Assembly (NCBI GenBank): GCA_944324855.1
Contig: CALUXY010000009.1
Coordinates: forward strand, 1 to 60,141
Direction of reading: 5' to 3'
Source: Candidatus Gastranaerophilales bacterium
GTDB taxonomy: Bacteria > Cyanobacteriota > Vampirovibrionia > Gastranaerophilales > Gastranaerophilaceae
Length of the DNA: 60,141 nucleotides
The translations under genes were made by a program, and so were the position numbers. Below, piece after piece: positions 34,472-44,093 of the stretch (positions are counted from its first letter, which is position 1; the number at the start of each line of letters is the position of its first letter). A model generated the notes under the pieces. It was not told the DNA's origin. It searched no databases and saw nothing but the letters and a program-made list of their open reading frames with translations.

Positions 34472-36325
34472 ATGGGCGAGAATTATATACCTTTATATAG
34501 AAAATACAGACCGCAGAAGCTGGAGGAGATAGTAGGGCAGGAGCATATAAAACAGGCTCTTACAAATGCTATTAACCTCGGGAAAATTTCTCATGCGTAT
34601 TTGTTTACCGGACCTCGTGGTACTGGTAAAACCTCTACTGCAAGAATACTTGCAAAATCTTTAAACTGCGTAAACGGCCCGACCGTAAGTCCTTGCGGAA
34701 AGTGTGCAAGCTGTGTGGATATTACAAATACAGTCCCGATTGATGTCATCGAAATTGATGCTGCAAGCAACCGAAAAGTTGAGGATGCACAAAATATTCT
34801 TGAAAAAATTCAATACGTTCCTGTAAACGGTAAATACAAGATTTATATAATAGACGAAGTTCATATGCTTACAAATACGGCATTTAACGCTCTGTTAAAA
34901 ACACTTGAAGAACCGCCTAAAAACGTTGTATTTATACTTGCTACAACAGAATCACACAAAGTTCTTGATACAATAAAAAGCCGCTGTCAGAGATTCGATT
35001 TTAGAAGAATTACAACAGATGATATTGCAAAACATTTGAGATATATTGCTGATAAAGAAAATATCAATATATCGGACGGTGCACTTTATTCTATTGCCAA
35101 AAACTCTGCCGGCGGAATGCGTGACAGTATTGCATTGCTTGATCAGGTAAGTATTTTGGGTGAATCTAAAGAAATTACGGAAGATGATATCAATAACCTT
35201 TTAGGCAGAATTTCTTTTGATATTCTTCATGAAATGGCGGAATATATTATTCAATCAAATGCGATTGATGCGGTTAAAATCCTGGAAAAAGTTTATAACT
35301 CGGGGAATGAACCCGTACAGATTTTGACTAATTTGATGTATTATTTTAAAAACCTTTTGATTGTTAAAAACTGTGATTCTAAAACGGTGATTGATTTAAC
35401 CAATTTGAATGAAGCGCAATTAAAACTTTTGGAAGAACAAAAAGATTCTCTTGAAACTCATCAGATTGTATTTTTGATAGAAAAAACAGCGGATTATATA
35501 AAAGAAATCAAGATGACTACTAATCAGCAGATGTGGCTGGAAGTAGGCATAATAGATTTGGCAAATCTTACAAATAATACAAAACTGCTTGAACTTCAAA
35601 ACCGTTTGCAGGCACTTGAAGGCGGAGCTGTTGTTCAAGCACCAGTACGGCATATTGTTCCGCCAATACAACAGTCATCTGTATCTAAACCGATTCCGAA
35701 ACCGGAACCGGAACCGGTCAAACCGCCAGTTACAGAACATGTTGAAGCGGCTGATTCTAAAGAACCTGTTGAAACAAAAAAAGAAGATATAAAAGAAGAA
35801 GAATTCACACCGATGCCGAAGGCTAAAATGACAGATCCTTCAACGGATATCAGAACTCTTTGGAGTAATTTATTATCTCATATAAAAAGTCCTTCAACTC
35901 AAGCGTTATTAAAGCTTGCAAATCCTGTAAAGATTGCTCCGGATGAAGTTGTAATAACCTTCAAACAGGCAATTTTTGTCAAACAGGCAAACGAAGGAAA
36001 CAAGAAAACTGCAATTATGGAAGCTGCAGATGAAATGTTTTCCCAGAAAGATACTCCTGTAAAAATCAGAACTCCGCAAGATGGAGATGTTGAAATTGGA
36101 AAAGTTGCTCCGCAGCCGCAGCCAAAACCTGTAACCCCGCCGGAGATGAGAAAAACGCTTGCTCCTAAAGAGCCGGAAATAACAGATAAAGATATTCAAG
36201 AAGTTGAAGATGTTCGTCAGGCGGAGCCCGAAAAAAAAACTGAAAAACAGCCGGAAGAACCTGATTTTGAGTCAGACCAGAGCAAAATGATTAAAGAACT
36301 CTTTGACGGAAAGTATATAAATTAA
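34472..36325 (+). CDS. dnaX: DNA polymerase III gamma/tau subunit DnaX
   Basis: This 617-residue clamp-loader ATPase has Walker A GPRGTGKT (47-54), a zinc module C66, C75, C78, C81, Walker B IIDEVH (126-131) and the SRC arginine finger (KSRCQRFDF). Domain III ends near 360. A long Pro/Glu/Lys-rich linker (about 385-450) and a tau-like C-terminal domain follow. No Shine-Dalgarno sequence precedes the ATG and the -10 is 6 nt away, so the message appears leaderless. Confidence 0.96.
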   Translation: MGENYIPLYRKYRPQKLEEIVGQEHIKQALTNAINLGKISHAYLFTGPRGTGKTSTARILAKSLNCVNGPTVSPCGKCASCVDITNTVPIDVIEIDAASNRKVEDAQNILEKIQYVPVNGKYKIYIIDEVHMLTNTAFNALLKTLEEPPKNVVFILATTESHKVLDTIKSRCQRFDFRRITTDDIAKHLRYIADKENINISDGALYSIAKNSAGGMRDSIALLDQVSILGESKEITEDDINNLLGRISFDILHEMAEYIIQSNAIDAVKILEKVYNSGNEPVQILTNLMYYFKNLLIVKNCDSKTVIDLTNLNEAQLKLLEEQKDSLETHQIVFLIEKTADYIKEIKMTTNQQMWLEVGIIDLANLTNNTKLLELQNRLQALEGGAVVQAPVRHIVPPIQQSSVSKPIPKPEPEPVKPPVTEHVEAADSKEPVETKKEDIKEEEFTPMPKAKMTDPSTDIRTLWSNLLSHIKSPSTQALLKLANPVKIAPDEVVITFKQAIFVKQANEGNKKTAIMEAADEMFSQKDTPVKIRTPQDGDVEIGKVAPQPQPKPVTPPEMRKTLAPKEPEITDKDIQEVEDVRQAEPEKKTEKQPEEPDFESDQSKMIKELFDGKYIN

Positions 36326-36499
36326 GGGTACAATTTATAACTAAAAATTAATCATGGAAGTATGTCTGAATTGTAAGTTTCACAATTTAAGACAAAATAT
36401 AACATTTATTTTAAATTAATCCTGTTATTAAAAATTGTAATTTGTATTGTTATATTTACCCCTGTTTGTTGTAAAATTATAATCAAAGGAGATATTGTG

Positions 36500-36847
36500 A
36501 TGTTATTGGAATTTCTTAATTCAAAAATACACAGAGCAACAATTACAGACTCAGATTTAAATTATGTAGGTTCAATTACAATTGATGCCGATATTTTAGA
36601 TGCTGCAAATATAAAAGAGTATCAGAAGGTTGAAATTCTTGATATAAACAACGGTGAAAGATTTCAGACTTATGCAATTAAAGGAGAGAGAAAATCTAAA
36701 ATTTTCTGCGTAAACGGTGCAGCAGCAAGAAAAGTACAAAAAGGCGACAAAGTTATTATTGTTACATACGGTTATTTTTCAGAAGAAGAATTAAAGAACC
36801 ATAAACCGGTAATTATCCAGATAGATGATAATAACAATATCGTATAA
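36500..36847 (+). CDS. panD: aspartate 1-decarboxylase proenzyme PanD
   Basis: This 115-residue pyruvoyl enzyme makes beta-alanine for pantothenate. With the ATG at 36500 the self-cleavage pair YVGS falls at Gly24-Ser25, the canonical position, and AAAGGAG is 8 nt upstream; a GTG one codon earlier is therefore not the start. HRATITDSDL is the conserved N-terminal strand. No other pan genes are nearby. The 171-nt gap upstream holds only AT-rich promoter-like sequence (TAAAAT and TATAAT close together). Confidence 0.95.
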   Translation: MLLEFLNSKIHRATITDSDLNYVGSITIDADILDAANIKEYQKVEILDINNGERFQTYAIKGERKSKIFCVNGAAARKVQKGDKVIIVTYGYFSEEELKNHKPVIIQIDDNNNIV

Positions 36848-36856
36848 GGCGGATTT

Positions 36857-37006
36857 ATGGACTTTAGACCAAAGAAAAAGAAACATAAATTTAGCCTAAG
36901 CACCAAAAATATGGGTGTAGATATAGATAAAAACGAATACCTTACAATAAGCGAATCAGATACAAATTATCCCGAAAAATACTTTAAGAGCAAAGGGAAA
37001 AATTAA
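36857..37006 (+). CDS. 49-residue basic peptide upstream of the two-component system
   Basis: This small ORF begins MDFRPKKKKHKF and ends in NYPEKYFKSKGKN. It is lysine-rich at both ends with an acidic middle. It starts 9 nt after the panD stop with AAGGCGGA upstream, and its stop overlaps the start of the response regulator (TAATG). That tight packing argues that it is translated. There is no known family. It could be a translational coupling leader or a small regulator. Confidence 0.55.
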   Translation: MDFRPKKKKHKFSLSTKNMGVDIDKNEYLTISESDTNYPEKYFKSKGKN

Positions 37007-37713
37007 TGACAGAAATGAAAAGAATATTAATCGTTGATGATGATGATGAAATAAGAGATTTACTTGAATTTGACGTATCGCAAAGCGGATACTTTGTAGA
37101 TACTGCATCAGACGGCAAAGAAGGTTTGCAAAAAGCTTTAAATAATTCTTATGACCTGATTCTTTTAGATGTTATGATGCCGAAGATGAACGGGTTTGAC
37201 GTATGTAAGAATATCAGACAGGCTAAATTATCAATCCCGATTCTAATGCTTACTGCAAAAGGTACAATTAATGATAAAACAATAGGTTTTGACTGCGGGG
37301 CAGATGATTACCTTGTAAAACCTTTTGATATTCAGGAAGTTTTGTTAAGAATCCGTGTTCTTTTAAGACGAAACCAGATTCAAGATACAAACCCAATTTC
37401 AAACGAAATTTTACACTCGGGGAACATAGAAATATTCCCTGAAACATTGGAAGCGGTTATCTTGAATAAAAAGGTCAAACTTACCCCGACAGAGTTTGAA
37501 ATACTATATTGCCTGATGCAGCATTTTAATAACCCTGTAACGCTTGCGACTTTACTGGATGAAGTTTGGGGATATGACAGTGATGAAGATGTTAGAATGG
37601 TAAGAGTGCATGTCGGCGGCTTAAGAAACAAAATTGAACCGGACCCTAAAAAACCTCAATATCTTCATACGGTTACTAATGTCGGTTATAAACTGACTCC
37701 TTTTGGAGAATAG
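37006..37713 (+). CDS. OmpR/PhoB-family response regulator
   Basis: This 235-residue protein has a receiver domain with the acidic pocket DDDD (11-14), phospho-acceptor D55 (LILLDVMMP) and the conserved Lys in VKPFD near 106. A C-terminal winged helix follows (from about 133; TPTEFEILYCLMQHF, VRMVRVHVGGLRNKI). Its organisation resembles RpaA/RpaB-type cyanobacterial regulators, but the target is unknown. It is followed 4 nt later by a cognate histidine kinase. Confidence 0.93.
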   Translation: MTEMKRILIVDDDDEIRDLLEFDVSQSGYFVDTASDGKEGLQKALNNSYDLILLDVMMPKMNGFDVCKNIRQAKLSIPILMLTAKGTINDKTIGFDCGADDYLVKPFDIQEVLLRIRVLLRRNQIQDTNPISNEILHSGNIEIFPETLEAVILNKKVKLTPTEFEILYCLMQHFNNPVTLATLLDEVWGYDSDEDVRMVRVHVGGLRNKIEPDPKKPQYLHTVTNVGYKLTPFGE

Positions 37714-37717
37714 TTAT

Positions 37718-39397
37718 ATGAGTATAACAATACGAGCACCGCGTCTAAAAATTGTTGAACAAATTGCAATTGTTTTATTTTTTGCAGTTGTTATTCCTAT
37801 GACGATTAGCGGATTTATTATCAATAATATTAACCAGCAGGCAGTAAGAAGCCAGTTAAAAGTTACAGCCGAATTGATTGCCAATATGGTTTCTGATGAA
37901 GTAGACGTATTTGAAACAACGGCAGCAAATGAATTAAAACAAATAGTTATGACTCTTGATTATTTTCCATCAATTTCTGCCAAAAAGGCGTATCTTAAAA
38001 ATATTCAAAATCATTCCGATATTTACAAAGAAATGTTTGTCGTAGATTCAGTAGAAGAATTTAACAGAATCTATAAAGAATGTATTACTCATCAAGAAAC
38101 TGCAATGATGCAGCCGTTAAAAAACGGAAAATATCTTGTTGCGGTTTTTGATATCCAGGTTTTAAAAGATCAATTATTCACGCCACTGAGTGATGATAAA
38201 CGACAAATATATATTATTACTTATGATGGAAAACTTTTAACATCGCATAACTATAACGATAAAATATTTAAACAAAGTTTGTCACAACTTCCTAAAAAAC
38301 TTGTAGTTAATGATGCACGTATTTTTGGCCGCGTAAAGAACCAGCCGTTCGTTTATATTAAAAAAGATAATCCGCAAATAATTATAGTCGTAAATACTCC
38401 TCGTGATATGACAAAATCTACAATCGAATATGGAAGAACAAAGATAATTTTGTCGGTTTTAATTGCTTCGTTAACAGTTTTACTAATTGTCGGGTTGTAT
38501 ACTTATTATCTTTATATTAATATCCGTCAGTTATTCAAGGCAATTATTGCGATTTCAAAAGGAAATTATCGTCGTCGTATCAGGCTTTTGACTAACGTGT
38601 TTACTCCTTACGAAATTATATTTTTATCCTTTGAGTTTAACAGAATGATAAAACAAATAAATAAGTCTTATTCAAAACTTAAGAAAACAAATAAAGAATT
38701 AAAAGAGTTAAACGAGTTTCGTTCAAATATGATTGATACGGTAAGCCACGAATTAAGAACTCCTTTGACTAGTATACTCGGTTATACTTCACGCCTTTTG
38801 CGGCAAGATATTGAAATTGATAAAGAAACTCAGCAAAAATCGTTGAAGGTAATAAAAAAACAATCCGAACGCTTGAAACGAATGATAGAAGATTTATTGG
38901 TTATACCTGATATCGAAGATTCAAGAATAAATATAATTATGGATTCAATATCTGTTCCGCCGGTTATTGAAGATGCGATTTTACTTGTTAAAAACGCATC
39001 AACCAAAACTATTGTTAATCAGGTATCAAATGATTTACCGTCGATTTATGCTGATAGAGACAGATTTGAACAGGTTATAATCAACTTAATAGAAAATGCC
39101 GTAAAATATGCGGACGAGGATTCTGATATCATAATTAATGCAGGTGAAGAAAACGAAAAAGTCTTTGTCGAAATAAAAAACAAATACCCTCTGATATCAC
39201 GTGATAAGTTAAAAACGCTGTTTGATAAATTCACTCGTATTGATGATAAAACAACAAGAACAACAAGAGGTACGGGACTAGGCTTATTTATTGTAAAAGG
39301 TTTGGTAGAGGCAATGGGCGGTGAAGTCAGACTGTATTCAACAGAAGAATTCGGGTTCAGTGTAAAAGTATTTTTTGACAAGGCGGAACAAGAATGA
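37718..39397 (+). CDS. membrane sensor histidine kinase
   Basis: This 559-residue protein has a first membrane helix (about 14-36), an extracytoplasmic sensor region (about 40-240), a second helix (about 245-267) and a HAMP linker. The HisKA domain has phospho-accepting H344 (SHELRTPLTS) and is followed by a HATPase with ENAVKYAD and GTGLGLFIVKG. The ligand is unknown. The ATG at 37718 is preferred over a TTG at 37703 because GGAGAA lies 7 nt before it. The gene overlaps tadA by 4 nt. Confidence 0.93.
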   Translation: MSITIRAPRLKIVEQIAIVLFFAVVIPMTISGFIINNINQQAVRSQLKVTAELIANMVSDEVDVFETTAANELKQIVMTLDYFPSISAKKAYLKNIQNHSDIYKEMFVVDSVEEFNRIYKECITHQETAMMQPLKNGKYLVAVFDIQVLKDQLFTPLSDDKRQIYIITYDGKLLTSHNYNDKIFKQSLSQLPKKLVVNDARIFGRVKNQPFVYIKKDNPQIIIVVNTPRDMTKSTIEYGRTKIILSVLIASLTVLLIVGLYTYYLYINIRQLFKAIIAISKGNYRRRIRLLTNVFTPYEIIFLSFEFNRMIKQINKSYSKLKKTNKELKELNEFRSNMIDTVSHELRTPLTSILGYTSRLLRQDIEIDKETQQKSLKVIKKQSERLKRMIEDLLVIPDIEDSRINIIMDSISVPPVIEDAILLVKNASTKTIVNQVSNDLPSIYADRDRFEQVIINLIENAVKYADEDSDIIINAGEENEKVFVEIKNKYPLISRDKLKTLFDKFTRIDDKTTRTTRGTGLGLFIVKGLVEAMGGEVRLYSTEEFGFSVKVFFDKAEQE

Positions 39398-39807
39398 AAC
39401 GTGCAATTGATGAGGCTTTAAAAGTTATGAATGATGTACCGGTCGGTGCAATAATTGTAAAAGACGGTGTTATTGTATCTTCCTGTCATAACCGTAAAGA
39501 AGAACTTAATGATGTAACTGCACATGCGGAAATTCTTGCGATACGTGATGCCGCGCAAAAATTCGGGAGATGGCGTTTAGATGACTGTGAGATGTACGTA
39601 ACATTAGAACCCTGTCCGATGTGTGCCTGGGCTATTATGCAGGCAAGGATTAAAACATTGTACTTTGGAAGTTATGATACACAATACGGCGGATTTTCGG
39701 TTTTGCATCTTGATAAAAGTGCTAATTCAAATATTAAAATCTTTGGCGGGATTGAAGAAGACAAGTGTGATAAATTGTTGGAAAGGTTTTTTAAAAGTAT
39801 AAGATGA
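39394..39807 (+). CDS. tadA: tRNA-specific adenosine deaminase TadA
   Basis: This 137-residue zinc deaminase has HAE (H44, E46) and PCPMC (C74, C77), which hold zinc and the catalytic water. EVPVGA-like NDVPVGAI and the RWRLDD segment fit TadA, which makes inosine at the wobble position of arginine tRNA. It is slightly short at the N-terminus. It overlaps both neighbours by 4 nt (ATGA). A related small deaminase is possible but less likely. Confidence 0.88.
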   Translation: MKRAIDEALKVMNDVPVGAIIVKDGVIVSSCHNRKEELNDVTAHAEILAIRDAAQKFGRWRLDDCEMYVTLEPCPMCAWAIMQARIKTLYFGSYDTQYGGFSVLHLDKSANSNIKIFGGIEEDKCDKLLERFFKSIR

Positions 39808-40547
39808 TTACAAAGACAGTACTTGATGAACTTGCAGAAAAATATGATAAATCTGATTTTATTGAATCTGATCCTATTTCAACCGCTCACAAATACGGGA
39901 AACCTGAAGAAGTAGAGGTAATAGGGTTTATTGCATCTTTATTTGCCTATGGCAGCCGCAAAGTTTTTATCCCTAAACTCAATACATTGTTTACTTTGAT
40001 GGGTAAATCTCCTGTTGATTATCTGAAAAAAGGAGATTTTTCAAATCTTGCAGGATTTAATTACCGTTTTGCAAAAGAAGAAGATGTTATTGCAATCTTG
40101 AAAGTTTTGTCAAAATTATACAATTCAGGTGAAACGCTTGGTTCTCTATTCAAGTATGGTTATAAAACTACAGGAACAATATTAGGAACATTTAAAGTTG
40201 TAACTGATTATTTTTATTCAAATGCAGAACATGCCGGCGAAGGTTTTTATTTTATGCTTGCAAATCCTAATAAGGGCGGCGCAATGAAGAGAATGAATAT
40301 GTATCTTAGATGGATGGTGCGAAAGTCGGAAGTCGATTTTGGAATATGGGATTTTATCCCGAAACGCGAATTATTGATACCTTTAGATGTACATGTTGCA
40401 AGAATTTCACGGGAAATGGGACTTTTAACCAGAAAAAGTAACGATTTTAAAGCGGTATTAGAACTTACAAATAATTTAAAACAGTTTGATCCTGACGACC
40501 CTGTGAAATATGATTTTGCTATTTATGGTCTTGGGATTAACAGGTAG
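39804..40547 (+). CDS. TIGR02757/DUF2400 family protein
   Basis: This 247-residue protein matches the DUF2400 pattern: EVIGFIASLFAYGSRKVFIPKL near the start, GGAMKRMNMYLRWMVRK in the middle, then PLDVHVARISREMGL. The last motifs resemble the helix-hairpin and catalytic region of HhH DNA glycosylases, so a nucleic-acid role is suspected; no activity is established. It is last in the panD-to-DUF2400 run. Confidence 0.8.
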   Translation: MITKTVLDELAEKYDKSDFIESDPISTAHKYGKPEEVEVIGFIASLFAYGSRKVFIPKLNTLFTLMGKSPVDYLKKGDFSNLAGFNYRFAKEEDVIAILKVLSKLYNSGETLGSLFKYGYKTTGTILGTFKVVTDYFYSNAEHAGEGFYFMLANPNKGGAMKRMNMYLRWMVRKSEVDFGIWDFIPKRELLIPLDVHVARISREMGLLTRKSNDFKAVLELTNNLKQFDPDDPVKYDFAIYGLGINR

Positions 40548-41134
40548 TTTCCCTCTTAACATCCCGTAATATTGGTTTAGTAATTACGTATTTTCTGCCA
40601 TTGCGTGCAATAGCGCGGCAATCTATTTTTCTGTGATTAGTGAACAGTGAAGTGTGAGGAGATTTACAGTCGTCCTGAACGAATGTGAAGGAGAGGTAAA
40701 TATAATAGGTTGAAATTCCGCTGCACAAATATTGAGATTCTTCGCTAACGCTAAGAATGACTGTAATTTCGTCGTCCTGAGGGTGAAACCCGAAGGACCG
40801 CATGGTCTAACACTTCCAAAATTCTTAGTCACTCGTACTGTATAAATAGTCAAGTATAAATACAAAATTTTTAGCAGAAAAGATTGTTTAGTCACTTGAA
40901 ACAGATTACTTCACTTCGTTCGTAATGACGAAAAAATTTTTCCCCTTTAGGTTCTTACCAACGTGGACACTTGTCTATTCACTATTCACTATTCACTATT
41001 CACTATTCTTTTTAGCTCTCCTCTAAATGTATGAATTTTTTGCACGGTTTTGAATTTTGTGTTAATATGTACATGACTTAAATATAATATAGTGATATGT
41101 ACTGTTTTACTACAGTAAAAATTGGGTGAGGATT
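40548..41134. repeat. 587-bp non-coding repeat cassette
   Basis: No convincing gene is present. In order it contains a 25-nt palindromic-type repeat (40600-40624) matched 23/25 in inverse at 60042-60066, and four GTGANNN heptamers (40633-40660). Next come a near-perfect palindrome (40737-40758) and a hairpin with GTCCT..GGGT / ACCC..AGGAC arms (40774-40798). A repeat with the TTCACTTCGTTCGTAATGACG pattern (40910-40930) and four exact CTATTCA units plus a variant (40975-41009), the inverse of GTGAATA, complete it. The heptamer arrays face each other and bracket about 315 bp. Confidence 0.7.
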
Positions 41135-41701
41135 ATGAAGGGTTCAACTTTAAGAAGATCAAATATAACCAGAGAAAAAATTGCGATGTTGGAATCGCTT
41201 GCAAAATATAATAACGATTACAACAGAACACAACACACAAATGCTCCCGTAGATAAACAGGAAGAACTTGATGTTTTATGGCAGAATTTTAAAGTTGCAT
41301 CACGTCCTGAAAAATCTACAATGGCATTTTTTACAACAGGTGTATTTGTAGGGGTTATATCAACTCTTGTTGTTGCAATCCTTATTAGTTTAGTTGTGGG
41401 TTATTCACCGTTAGATGATTTAAACTTAAATATTTCAAATCCGATTAAAGTAACTACTGCGGCAGAAAATCCGAAGTTTACATTTATTCCTGCAGATACT
41501 AAACAAGAGCCTGCAGCTCCGCAAGCGTTACCTCAATCAAAAGAGTATACAGTTCAGGCCGGCGATTCTTTAGAAAGTATCGCAATAAGATTCTACGGCG
41601 GGTTTGATCAGGCTAAAATCAAAGCAATAGAAGAAGCAAATAAACTTGCAAATCCTAATGCTATAGGTATTGGTCAAAAGTTGATTATACCTATGAATTA
41701 A
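41135..41701 (+). CDS. membrane-anchored LysM protein
   Basis: This protein of about 188 residues has a cytosolic basic N-terminus, one membrane helix (about 64-90, AFFTTGVFVGVISTLVVAIL), a Pro/Ala/Gln linker and a C-terminal LysM domain (about 137-186). The LysM domain shows YTVQAGDSLESIAIRFYGG and GQKLIIP. LysM binds peptidoglycan glycan strands, so the protein likely links membrane and wall. GAGG stands close to the ATG at 41135; a GTG at 41126 is an alternative. Upstream lies the repeat cassette. Confidence 0.85.
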   Translation: MKGSTLRRSNITREKIAMLESLAKYNNDYNRTQHTNAPVDKQEELDVLWQNFKVASRPEKSTMAFFTTGVFVGVISTLVVAILISLVVGYSPLDDLNLNISNPIKVTTAAENPKFTFIPADTKQEPAAPQALPQSKEYTVQAGDSLESIAIRFYGGFDQAKIKAIEEANKLANPNAIGIGQKLIIPMN

Positions 41702-41739
41702 TGTTTGATTAAATTTATAGTTTGTCTTATAATTTTACC

Positions 41740-41764
41740 TAAAGAGGGATGTTTAAAGAGGGAT
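41740..41764 (+). repeat. duplicated ribosome-binding segment before glyA
   Basis: The 11-mer TAAAGAGGGAT occurs at 41740-41750 and again at 41754-41764. The second copy is the glyA binding site. The first precedes an ATG (41749) opening a 22-codon frame that overlaps the glyA start. Confidence 0.55.
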
Positions 41765-41768
41765 TTTT

Positions 41769-43007
41769 ATGGAATTGGATATTATCAGACAAACTGATGC
41801 AGAGGTTGCAGATTTAATTGATGCGGAACTAAAACGTCAGCAGAACACAATAGAACTTATTGCAAGTGAAAATTTTACATCAAAAGCTGTCATGGCTGCT
41901 TGCGGAACCGTTCTAACAAATAAGTACGCTGAAGGGAAACCGCACAAACGTTTTTATAACGGTTGTGACAATATAGATTGTATAGAAGAACTTGCTCAAA
42001 AAAGAGCATGCGAGTTATTTAATATGGCTCATGCCAATGTTCAGCCGCATAGCGGAGCACAAGCAAATATGGCAGTGTTTTTGGCATTATTAAAACCGGG
42101 TGATACTGTGCTTGGCATGGATTTATCAAACGGCGGGCACTTGAGTCATGGCTCTCCTGTTAATTTCTCCGGAATGTATTTTAATGTTAAAAGCTACGGA
42201 GTTGATGAAAACGGAATAATTGATTATGATGACGTTGAAAAACAGGCTAGGGAACACAAACCAAAACTAATTATTTGCGGAGCAAGCAACTATTCAAAAA
42301 TAATTGATTTTAAACGTTTCAGAGAAATTGCTGATTCTGTAGGTGCTTATTTGCTTGCAGATATTGCACATATTGCAGGCCTTGTTGCAGCTGGGGTACA
42401 TCCTTCTCCTGCAGGGTATGCACAATTCGTTACTACGACTACCCACAAGACCCTAAGAGGCCCTAGAGGCGGGATTGTAATGTGCGATGAAGAATACGCC
42501 AATATGATTGACAAAGCCGTATTTCCGGGGACACAGGGCGGGCCTTTGGAACATATAATTGCGGGTAAAGCAATCGCATTAAAAGAAGCTGCATCTGATG
42601 AATTCAAAAAGTATGCACAACAGATTGTTAAAAATTCAAAAGCACTTGCTCAAGGATTAATTGACAACGGCATGGATATAGTCGGCGGGATGACCGAAAA
42701 CCATTTGATGACGTTAGATTTGAGAAAAACCGGCAAGACCGGAAAAGATATGGCTAACGTATTAGAAGTTGTCGGTATTACTGCAAATAAAAATACCGTT
42801 CCGAATGACCCTCAAAGCCCGTTTGTAACAAGCGGAATTCGTTTAGGCAGTGCGGCTGCAACAACCAGAGGTTTTGATGAAGAAGCGATGGGGGAAGTTG
42901 CAAATATAATATCAGAAGCAATAAAAAATTCTGATAACGAAGAAAAATTGAAAGAATTAAGAGAACGTTCTCTTGCATTATGCAAGAAGTTCCCTTTGTA
43001 TGAGTAA
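41769..43007 (+). CDS. glyA: serine hydroxymethyltransferase
   Basis: This 412-residue PLP enzyme converts serine to glycine and loads tetrahydrofolate with a one-carbon unit, the substrate pool used by FolD. Motifs are [10 protein letters not shown] (29-38), the [15 protein letters not shown] loop, HAD-like ADIAH at 197-201 and K227 in [14 protein letters not shown]. Normal length. TATAAT lies about 35 nt upstream. Confidence 0.97.
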   Translation: MELDIIRQTDAEVADLIDAELKRQQNTIELIASENFTSKAVMAACGTVLTNKYAEGKPHKRFYNGCDNIDCIEELAQKRACELFNMAHANVQPHSGAQANMAVFLALLKPGDTVLGMDLSNGGHLSHGSPVNFSGMYFNVKSYGVDENGIIDYDDVEKQAREHKPKLIICGASNYSKIIDFKRFREIADSVGAYLLADIAHIAGLVAAGVHPSPAGYAQFVTTTTHKTLRGPRGGIVMCDEEYANMIDKAVFPGTQGGPLEHIIAGKAIALKEAASDEFKKYAQQIVKNSKALAQGLIDNGMDIVGGMTENHLMTLDLRKTGKTGKDMANVLEVVGITANKNTVPNDPQSPFVTSGIRLGSAAATTRGFDEEAMGEVANIISEAIKNSDNEEKLKELRERSLALCKKFPLYE

Positions 43008-43036
43008 AAGAGGATAGGACAATTATTATAAATTCT

Positions 43037-44080
43037 TTGCCACAATCAAATATTATAGGTGCCATAATATCTTATATATTAGGGGTATTTCTGGTTCCTT
43101 TTGTAATAGCTTTTTCTAAAAAAGAAGGGCTTGTAGATTTACCGAACGAAAGAAAGATACACAAGATTCCGGTATCAAGATTAGGCGGTGTAGCTATCTG
43201 GGCAAGTACAATGTTAACATTTTTGTTTCTTGTACTACTCAGTTATTATCCGTATGGAAGTTTAGTATCTGGGATATTGTTAGGCAGTTCCTTAATATTT
43301 TTATTAGGGCTTGTTGATGATGTTTATAATCTTGATGCCAAGTTTAAATTGATTGTACAGATTCTTATAACAACTGTTGTTTATCTTTTAGGGGTAAAAG
43401 TTGATATGACATCTGTTTCAACCAATTTAGGCTTAGGGTTCGATTTAGGATTTCTGTCATATCCAATAACATTATTCTGGATTGTAGGGATAAGTAATGC
43501 GGTTAATTTTATTGATGGCGTAGACGGGCTTGCAGGTTCAGTAATAACAGTCAACGCAATTACACTTGCGATTGTAGCTCTGGCCATGCGCCCGCCAAAT
43601 TCTATAAGTGCTTTGATTGCATTCATATTAGCCGGTTCGATGCTGGCATTTTTAACATTTAACTTTAATCCCGCTAAAATATTCATGGGGGATTCAGGGG
43701 CTTTGTTCTCGGGATTTCTTCTTGCGTCATTATCAATAACCGGTGTAATGAAGGGGGCTACAATTGCAATTCTGCTTCCTTTTGTAATTCTTGCGGTTCC
43801 GATTCTTGATATAACTTATTCAAGTTTAAGACGGATATTTAAAGGGAAATCTCCTTTTGTTGCAGATGCTGAACATATTCACCATAAACTTTTAAAAGCA
43901 GGTTTTTCACAAAAACGTACTGTTGCGATTATGACATCTGTTGCAATTATCGCAGGCGCAATTGCATCGTTATGCGTAAGTAAAATTACAATTATACATT
44001 ACTTAATTTATATTGTAATTTTGATTGTGTTAATGTTAGTATTAAGTTTGTTTGATATATTTACTAAAAATGTAAAATAG
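43037..44080 (+). CDS. undecaprenyl-phosphate sugar-1-phosphate transferase (WecA/TagO/MraY superfamily)
   Basis: This protein of about 347 residues has some 10 membrane helices. Superfamily motifs are LPNERKIHKIPVSRLGG (cytosolic loop), GLVDDVYNL (Asp94-Asp95, Mg binding), NFIDGVDGLAG (near 157) and AEHIHHKLLKAG (HIHH near 278, typical of WecA rather than MraY). It would start a lipid-linked glycan on the inner face of the membrane. No ATG or GTG start fits. TTG at 43037 lies 17 nt after AGGAC, and in-frame ATT codons at 43022/43025 are nearer. The start is therefore uncertain. Confidence 0.87.
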   Translation: MPQSNIIGAIISYILGVFLVPFVIAFSKKEGLVDLPNERKIHKIPVSRLGGVAIWASTMLTFLFLVLLSYYPYGSLVSGILLGSSLIFLLGLVDDVYNLDAKFKLIVQILITTVVYLLGVKVDMTSVSTNLGLGFDLGFLSYPITLFWIVGISNAVNFIDGVDGLAGSVITVNAITLAIVALAMRPPNSISALIAFILAGSMLAFLTFNFNPAKIFMGDSGALFSGFLLASLSITGVMKGATIAILLPFVILAVPILDITYSSLRRIFKGKSPFVADAEHIHHKLLKAGFSQKRTVAIMTSVAIIAGAIASLCVSKITIIHYLIYIVILIVLMLVLSLFDIFTKNVK

Positions 44081-44093
44081 AAGGTAGGGAAAG

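Noticed and set aside
40537..40895. Minus-strand open frames in the repeat cassette
   Set aside because: They read through palindromic intergenic repeats and lack ribosome binding sites and family resemblance.
40975..41009. CTATTCA tandem units as a CRISPR array
   Set aside because: The units are 7 bp with no spacers between them; it is a simple tandem repeat.
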